DNA of 10,345 nt from contig JACORX010000301.1 in the NCBI GenBank assembly GCA_016179165.1, positions 1 through 10,345 on the forward strand, given 5' to 3'. The notes beneath the pieces are model-generated. The model was not told where the DNA came from, did not search any database, and saw nothing but the letters and a program-made list of their open reading frames with translations. The stretch's first letter is position 1. Each line of letters opens with the position of its first letter. Position numbers and translations under genes: made by a program. Shown in pieces: positions 6,669 to 10,345 of this stretch. The DNA comes from Candidatus Rokuibacteriota bacterium (GTDB lineage: Bacteria > Methylomirabilota > Methylomirabilia > Rokubacteriales > CSP1-6).

Positions 6669-7841
6669 TCAGTACGAACGCGGCATGCCGAGGACGTGCT
6701 CCCCGACGTAGGCCATGATGAGGTTGTTGTTGATCGGCGCGGCGCGGTAGAGGCGCGACTCGCGGTACTAGCGCTCGATGTCGTACTCCTCGGCGAAGCC
6801 GTAGCCGCCGTGGCAGTCGATGCACGCGTTGCCGGCGTCGATGGCCGCCTCGGAGCCCAGGTACTTGGCCATGTTGGCCTCAGGCCCGCACGGGATCCCG
6901 GCGTCGAACATCTTGGCGGCCTTGGTGCGCATGAGGTCGGCGGCCTCGATGGCCATGTGCGCCTTGGCGATGGGGAACTGGACGCCCTGATTGGCGCCGA
7001 TGGGCTTGCCGAAGATGACGCGCTGGCTCGAGTAGGCGACGGCCTTCTCGATGAACCACCGCGCGTCGCCGAGCGAGTCCGAGGCGACTAGGATGCGCTC
7101 GGCGTTCATGCCGTCGAGGATGTAGGAGAAGCCCTTGCCCTCCTGTCCCACGAGGCTGTCGGCGGGGATCTCCATGTTGTCGAAGAAGAGCGCGTTGGTC
7201 GAGTGGTTCATCATCATCCTGAGCGGCCGGACCTCGAGCCCCTTGCCCTTGAGATGCCTGATGTCGATGAGAAAGACGGAGAGCCCGTCGGTCTTCTTCT
7301 TGACCTCGGCCACGGGCGTCGTGCGCGCGAGCAGCAGCATCAGGTCGGACTGGAGCACGCGCGAGATGAACATCTTCTGCCCGTTGACCACGTAGCTGTC
7401 GCCCTTGCGGATCGCCGTGGTCTGGAGCTTCGTCGTATCGGAGCCCGCGTTGGGTTCGGTGACCCCGAAGGCCTGAAGGCGCAGCTCGCCCGTCGCGATC
7501 TTGGGCAGGAAGGTCTTCTTCTGCTGCTCCGACCCGTGGCGCAGCACGGTGCCCATGATGTACATCTGCGCGTGGCAGGCGGCGGCGTTGCCGCCCGAGC
7601 GGTTGATCTCTTCCAGGATCAGCGCGCCCTCCATGATCCCGAGCCCCGCCCCGCCGAACTCCTGCGGGATCAGGACCCCGAGGTACCCCGCCTTCGTCAG
7701 GTCGTTGACGAGGGCGTCCGGGTACTCGCGTTTGGCGTCGAGGTCGCGCCAGTACTCGGGCGGGTACTGCTTGCACAGCTCGTAGACGGCAGCCTTGAGG
7801 GCCCGCTGCTCTTCGGTCAAGGTAAAGGTCATGTCGCTCAT
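6669..7841 (-). pseudogene. Acyl-CoA dehydrogenase family protein, interrupted by in-frame TAG at codon 358
   Basis: FAD-dependent alpha,beta-dehydrogenation of an acyl-CoA; the electron acceptor would normally be electron-transfer flavoprotein. Over 390 codons it shows all standard blocks: an N-terminal helical domain, IPQEFGGAGLG (59-69), FGVTEPNAGSDT (125-136) for FAD/substrate binding, MFISRVLQSDLMLLLART in the beta domain, and MMMNHSTNALFFDNMEIP (209-226). NAERI (246-250) contains E248, possibly the catalytic base as in isovaleryl-CoA dehydrogenases. CHGGYGFAEEYDIER (343-357) follows. A TAG at 6770-6768 then interrupts the frame, after which 32 further family-like codons (YRESRLYRAAPI...GMPRSY) run to TGA at 6669. 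Relatives read ERK[F/Y]RE here, so AAG to TAG fits. As written, the product lacks the last 32 residues, which help shape the cofactor and subunit interface, and is probably unstable or inactive. The start has AGGGGA 7 bases upstream and lies one base after the hydratase stop. Confidence 0.92.
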
Positions 7842-7842
7842 G

Positions 7843-8637
7843 CTATTTCCCCTGAAAGCGCGGGTTGCGCTTCTCGTTGAAGGCTCTGACGCCTTCCAAG
7901 CGGTCTTCCGTCGTGACGGTGACGTTGTAGGCCTCGATGGCGAGCGCCATGCCGGTCTCGAGGTCGGTCTCGCTTCCCCAGTTGATCGCCTTCTTGGCCT
8001 GGCGCACCGCGACGGGGCCGTTTGCCGCGATCGCCGCCGCGATCTCGAGCGCTTTGGCGCACGCCTGGCCGGCCGGCACGAGGTGGTTCACGAGGCCGAT
8101 GGCCTTGGCCTCTGCCGCGGGGACCCGGCGCCCTGTGAAGATCATCTCCTTCGCGAGCGGCCCGCCGATGATGCGCGGGAGGAGCTGCGTCCCGCCGATC
8201 CCCGGGAAGATGCCGAGCGTCACCTCCGGGACGGCGAAGACCGCCGTCTCCGACGCCACGATGAAGTCGGAGAGCACGGCCAGCTCGCAGCCGCCACCCA
8301 TGGCGAAGCCCTCGACCGCGGCGATCACCGGCACGGGGCAGTGGAGCACGCGCGCGGCGCCGGCCTCGAAGATGACGTGCTGGGCGCGCCAGACCTCGTC
8401 GGTCATGCCCTGGCGCTCCTTGAGATCGCCGCCGACGCAGAAGGCCTTGGTGCCCGAGCCGGTCAGGACGACCACGCGCGCCGCCTTGTCCCACTGGAGC
8501 GCGTCGAAGCAGCGCAGCAGGTCCTCGCCCATCGCCGTGTTCATGGCGTTGAGCGCTTCCGGCCGGTTGAACTCGACGGTGACGATGTGGCCGTCCGGAC
8601 CGGCGGTGACGTTGAGCGTCTTATAGCTGGATGACAT
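7843..8637 (-). CDS. Enoyl-CoA hydratase/isomerase (crotonase) family protein
   Basis: Probably hydrates a 2-enoyl-CoA, the step after the neighbouring acyl-CoA dehydrogenase in beta-oxidation-like catabolism. The 264 residues carry the crotonase signature. VEFNRPEALNAM (21-32) comes first. The oxyanion-hole strand KAFCVGGDLKE lies at 64-74. AAVEGFAMGGGCELAVLSDF (106-125) has the first catalytic glutamate E118, and PEVTLGIFPGIGGTQLLPR (137-155) has the second, E138. Both acids match the hydratase pair, favouring hydratase over isomerase or hydrolase. The C-terminus NEKRNPRFQGK is a typical ending. The ATG at 8637 gives the family-consistent start. The frame is open upstream to 8727, but that extension is the shadow of the CoA-transferase remnant. 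The gene overlaps that remnant by 17 bases and ends in TAG one base before the dehydrogenase start. It appears intact, unlike its two neighbours. Confidence 0.93.
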   Translation of the reverse strand: MSSSYKTLNVTAGPDGHIVTVEFNRPEALNAMNTAMGEDLLRCFDALQWDKAARVVVLTGSGTKAFCVGGDLKERQGMTDEVWRAQHVIFEAGAARVLHCPVPVIAAVEGFAMGGGCELAVLSDFIVASETAVFAVPEVTLGIFPGIGGTQLLPRIIGGPLAKEMIFTGRRVPAAEAKAIGLVNHLVPAGQACAKALEIAAAIAANGPVAVRQAKKAINWGSETDLETGMALAIEAYNVTVTTEDRLEGVRAFNEKRNPRFQGK

Positions 8638-8854
8638 GGCGCGAGGCCATCTCCTTGACGGCGGCCTGGTCGTAGCCCAGCTCCGCGAGCACTTCGGCGG
8701 TGTGCTCGCCGAGCAGCGGCGGGACACGCGACACGCCGGGGCGCTCCACCTTGATCACCTCGGCCCCCATGTCGCCCAGGATCTGGGTGCAGACGGGGCC
8801 GGCGACGTTCTGGGTCAGGTCGGCGACCAGGATTCCGGCCAGCGGGGCGTCCAT
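8621..8854 (-). pseudogene. CaiB/BaiF family (class III) CoA-transferase remnant with large internal deletion
   Basis: The 77 codons join both ends of a protein that is normally about 400 residues long. Residues 1-38 (MDAPLAGILVADL...GAEVIKVERPG) are the standard N-terminus of CaiB/BaiF CoA-transferases. Residues from about 39 on (VSRVPPLLGEHTAEVLAELG..., ending ASRHVIQL) are the standard C-terminus. The central part, roughly 320 residues with the catalytic aspartate that forms the acyl anhydride intermediate, is absent, yet the frame is kept. A functional enzyme is not possible. The ATG at 8854 is chosen because homologous sequence begins there; a TTG at 8881 is in frame but lies upstream of the promoter's -10. 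The remnant begins the catabolic operon and overlaps the hydratase start by 17 bases, so its translation may still drive the hydratase. The TAA stop is the only one among these genes. Confidence 0.85.
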
Positions 8855-8863
8855 GGGGACCCG

Positions 8864-8869
8864 ATTATA
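8864..8869 (-). promoter_or_regulatory. Consensus -10 box ahead of the catabolic operon
   Basis: On the minus strand a perfect TATAAT lies 9 bases before the ATG at 8854. Transcription would begin only two or three bases before that ATG, so a leaderless message is expected, in keeping with the missing ribosome site. The -35 region is poor (CCGACG at 18-base spacing matches TTGACA in the central GAC only). The -10 is seen directly; its use as a promoter is inferred. Confidence 0.5.
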
Positions 8870-8919
8870 GCGCGGGGGCAACGGGGCCGTCGGAGACGAT
8901 CGATCGGCTCGTCAGACCC

Positions 8920-9342
8920 TCACGCCGGCACGATTGCCAGCTTGAAGGATCGGACCCCCCGAATCGCTGCGAAGTCTCTCGCATTGCTCGTCGGCACGGT
9001 CGCGCCGATTGCACGAACCGACAGGGCGATCAAAACGTCATTCACCAGGGAGTGTGTTCCCGCCACGCGGTACCCGCGCGATTCCTGAAGCGCTCGCAAG
9101 GTATGCCCGGCGTCCTCGAAGATCGTGTCTGAGGGCACCAAGATCCGCCCGGCCCGATCGAAGGCAGTCACGAGGCTTCGCACGATACGGCGATCGCGGG
9201 GTGAAAAGACCCCCGCGTAGAGCTCCATCATGACCAAGGCGCTCAGATACTTGACCGCGTCTGGCTGGAAAAGCGCCGCCTCGTGCCGCCCAGCGTTCAG
9301 CCAGTCCATGTAGAGGTTGGTATCGATGACGAGGCGGCGGAT
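8920..9342 (-). CDS. vapC: PIN-domain ribonuclease toxin (VapC-like), no canonical start codon
   Basis: Predicted Mg2+-dependent RNase of a type II toxin-antitoxin pair. The 140 residues show a complete PIN domain: VIDTN with D7, MMELYAGV with E40, LVNDVLIA with D102, and TSNARDF with D123, the usual quartet of acids. The frame runs on far upstream, but only through the vapB gene in another frame, and contains no ATG, GTG or TTG near the domain start. The natural start position, one base after the vapB TGA, reads ATC followed by CGCCGC (IRRLVIDTN). The first in-frame ATG, in NLYMDW, would remove the first catalytic aspartate. Either ATC is used as a rare start, or an ATG has mutated to ATC and the toxin is silent. 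A distant GTG at 9528 is unlikely. Confidence 0.8.
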   Translation of the reverse strand: MRRLVIDTNLYMDWLNAGRHEAALFQPDAVKYLSALVMMELYAGVFSPRDRRIVRSLVTAFDRAGRILVPSDTIFEDAGHTLRALQESRGYRVAGTHSLVNDVLIALSVRAIGATVPTSNARDFAAIRGVRSFKLAIVPA

Positions 9343-9343
9343 C

Positions 9344-9538
9344 TCAGAAGACGCGGCGGAGCTTGCCTTTCCCGCGCCCGGCCCGGAGCGCGCGGTCGAT
9401 ATCGGCCTCCGACACCACGAGGTCGAGCGCGCGGTGAAGCGTCTCCGTCTCCGTCCGGGCTCCGAGCGCTCGGCGCGCGCGGTCCAGCTTCCGCTGGTCG
9501 AGCTGCACGTGCTTGTGCCGCAACGCACTCGTAGTCAT
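9344..9538 (-). CDS. vapB: VapB-type antitoxin
   Basis: A 64-residue probable antitoxin for the PIN-domain protein encoded directly after it. The segment KHVQLDQRKLDRARRALG (9-26), followed by TETETLHRALDLVV, is the beta-strand/helix/helix pattern of ribbon-helix-helix VapB proteins, which bind their own operator as dimers. The basic C-terminal tail RAGRGKGKLRRVF would be the part that embraces the toxin. The ATG at 9538 has an excellent GGAGGGAG site close upstream. The stop lies one base from the expected toxin start, the normal close coupling. No other lesion is visible. Family identity is from residue pattern; neutralisation of this toxin is inferred from order and spacing. Confidence 0.85.
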   Translation of the reverse strand: MTTSALRHKHVQLDQRKLDRARRALGARTETETLHRALDLVVSEADIDRALRAGRGKGKLRRVF

Positions 9539-9671
9539 GGCTCCCTCCTCGAGTCACTTGGATGTGCATAGAAAGGTTGTGATCTGGATGCGGAGCCTCA
9601 AGCCCCCTCGAAAGGCGGCCGGCGGACTGGAGTGAACGGTCGCCGCCCGCGCCGCGACCTCTGGGTACGAC

Positions 9672-9944
9672 CTACGCAGCCGTGAGCGGACGGAACTCTG
9701 TTTCTAGGAGTGGCGACTGTCCGAGCTCCCGAAGCACGCCGTTGAGGCGCTCGAGCGTCACGGCTTCGGGAGCTGTGATCTCGATCCCGATCGGGTGGCC
9801 GTCTGCGGCGTAGTCGACCACGACGAGGCCGTCCGGCGAGGGCTCCGTCCTGGCGCTTCTCTCCCCGGTCGGGTGCGCGAGATAGAGGTATGCCGCGAGC
9901 GGCCGGCCCTTGCGGTAGGTGATCTGCAGAGATCGTTCAGTCAT
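9672..9944 (-). CDS. DUF2283-like small protein, putative antitoxin-like partner
   Basis: A 90-residue soluble protein. The core LVVVDYAADGHPIGIEITAPEAV (about 40-62) matches the pattern of DUF2283 proteins, whose strand-turn-strand 'xDYxxDGxxxGIEI' block is characteristic. The N-terminal half ITYRKGRPLAAYLYL has the 'xYLxL' beta strand often found there. No catalytic motif is visible. Its ATG overlaps the stop of the DUF4258-like gene as ATGA. DUF4258 and DUF2283 genes are frequently found side by side and are suspected, though not generally proven, to be a toxin-antitoxin-like pair. A short hairpin (GGTCGC/GCGACC, 9638-9659) lies after the TAG stop but lacks a T-run, so I do not call a terminator. 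Confidence 0.78.
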   Translation of the reverse strand: MTERSLQITYRKGRPLAAYLYLAHPTGERSARTEPSPDGLVVVDYAADGHPIGIEITAPEAVTLERLNGVLRELGQSPLLETEFRPLTAA

Positions 9945-10192
9945 CGACCACTTTCGTAAGCGGTCACGATAACGAGGGCACGCTCGTCAGAATCGGGTTC
10001 CACGATGATGATCCAGGGTTTGTCGTGGTGGGTGGTTTCAACCATGAAGCGCCCGGGTACGAAACTAGGGGAATAGCCGCTCGCGCGGTGGAGCATGGCG
10101 CGGACTTCCACCTCGGTGACCGAGCGCTGCACCATTCGAAGTTCGGCGTGGCCCGTGAACACCAGCTCCCAATCCCACCACTCCGGCCACAT
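9941..10192 (-). CDS. DUF4258-like small protein, putative toxin-like partner
   Basis: An 83-residue protein with the pattern of DUF4258. LVFTGHAELRMVQRSVTEVE (10-29) carries the HxxxRMxxR block (H15, R19, M20, R23). A segment with SPSFVPGRFMVET and the strand pair WIIIVEP and ALVIVTAYE follow. The fold is thought to be related to RelE/BrnT-like small RNases, which also begin with HxxxR, but that relation is from general knowledge and not evident in residues alone. The ATG at 10192 has GGGGAGG 4 bases upstream. The tryptophan-rich beginning MWPEWWDW is unusual but continuous with the frame. First gene of the pair with the DUF2283-like gene, overlapping it by 4 bases. Confidence 0.78.
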   Translation of the reverse strand: MWPEWWDWELVFTGHAELRMVQRSVTEVEVRAMLHRASGYSPSFVPGRFMVETTHHDKPWIIIVEPDSDERALVIVTAYESGR

Positions 10193-10232
10193 TCAGCCTC
10201 CCCAAGATGCTTCACGAGCCCACACTACCATA

Positions 10233-10251
10233 GAGCGTGGCCGGAGCGTGG
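10233..10251. repeat. Short direct repeat GAGCGTGG x2, 11-bp period
   Basis: GAGCGTGG occurs at 10233-10240 and 10244-10251 with a 3-base gap, so one copy per helical turn. It lies between the stop of the upstream gene and the start of the DUF4258-like gene, where an operator would be expected. It could be chance in GC-rich DNA. Confidence 0.3.
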
Positions 10252-10263
10252 ATCTCGGATAGC

Positions 10264-10345
10264 CTACTGCCTCAGCTCCGCCCCTACCTGCTCCAGCCAG
10301 AACCGCATGTCCATCTCGCGGTACATCGTCGTCGCGGTGGTGAGG
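10264..10345 (-). CDS. C-terminal end of a protein resembling long ATPase/adenylate-cyclase-type regulators (partial)
   Basis: Only the final 26 codons are in the window; the rest lies beyond 10345. They read in frame to TAG at 10264: ATTMYREMDMRFWLEQVGAE, then LRQ. This 'MYREMxMxxWLExAEAE' ending resembles the last TPR-like helix of large adenylate/guanylate cyclase-AAA ATPase proteins found in soil bacteria. I recognise the tail from memory of that family, not from any domain that could be checked here, so the product name is tentative. The reading frame and its stop are clear, and the frame is uninterrupted to the window edge. Confidence 0.6.
   Translation of the reverse strand, partial: LTTATTMYREMDMRFWLEQVGAELRQ

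Noticed and set aside
5468..6718. A 416-codon open frame on the plus strand
   Set aside because: Antisense shadow of the methyltransferase and the unknown gene, with the same biased composition and no recognisable motif.
1604..6770. Pyrrolysine or reassigned amber codon as the explanation of the two in-frame TAGs
   Set aside because: Neither gene is a known pyrrolysine protein, no pyl gene or suppressor tRNA is in the window, and TAG ends at least seven other genes at natural termini. Kept only as a question to test.
9638..9659. Hairpin GGTCGC/GCGACC after the DUF2283-like gene as a terminator
   Set aside because: Only 6-base arms with a 10-base loop in GC-rich DNA and no T-run; too likely by chance.

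Overview
The window is GC-rich bacterial DNA, densely packed with genes. Nearly all genes lie on the minus strand, with GTG starts and 4-base stop/start overlaps. The gene content is a dipeptide/oligopeptide-type ABC transporter with an amidohydrolase, acyl-CoA catabolism genes, an O-methyltransferase, and the C-terminal tail of a protein resembling the long ATPase/adenylate-cyclase regulators. This suits a soil or sediment heterotroph of the Rokubacteria/Methylomirabilota or deltaproteobacterial type. That placement is inferred from protein flavour only, because no marker gene is present. No tRNA, rRNA, CRISPR array or insertion sequence was seen.

Layout, reading the minus strand from high to low coordinates. 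(1) 10345-10264: last 26 codons of a large protein. (2) 10192-9672: a DUF4258-like/DUF2283-like pair overlapping by ATGA. (3) 9538-8920: a VapB/PIN-domain VapC pair whose toxin gene has no canonical start codon. (4) 8854-5064: an apparent operon of a CaiB/BaiF CoA-transferase remnant, enoyl-CoA hydratase, acyl-CoA dehydrogenase, O-methyltransferase, an unrecognised 167-residue protein and a GNAT acetyltransferase. (5) 5047-4158, on the plus strand and against the trend: a winged-helix regulator and a small nucleotidyltransferase joined by a GTGA overlap. Two abutting, identical-geometry 21-bp dyads precede this pair. (6) 4066-1: permease B, permease C, substrate-binding protein and amidohydrolase, forming a transport and hydrolysis operon cut by the window edge. 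The transporter ATPases are not in the window.

Three small two-gene modules have toxin-antitoxin or stress-module architecture: DUF4258/DUF2283, VapBC and wHTH/nucleotidyltransferase. The last is the best candidate for a poorly described system, because its operator array can be read directly from the sequence.

The second theme is gene damage. The substrate-binding protein and the acyl-CoA dehydrogenase each carry one in-frame TAG at a position where lysine would fit the family. The CoA-transferase has lost its whole middle while staying in frame. The PIN toxin has ATC where ATG would be expected. TAG is also the apparent normal terminator of seven other genes here, so stop-codon reassignment is unlikely. 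Local decay, or error in an assembled metagenomic genome, is more plausible.
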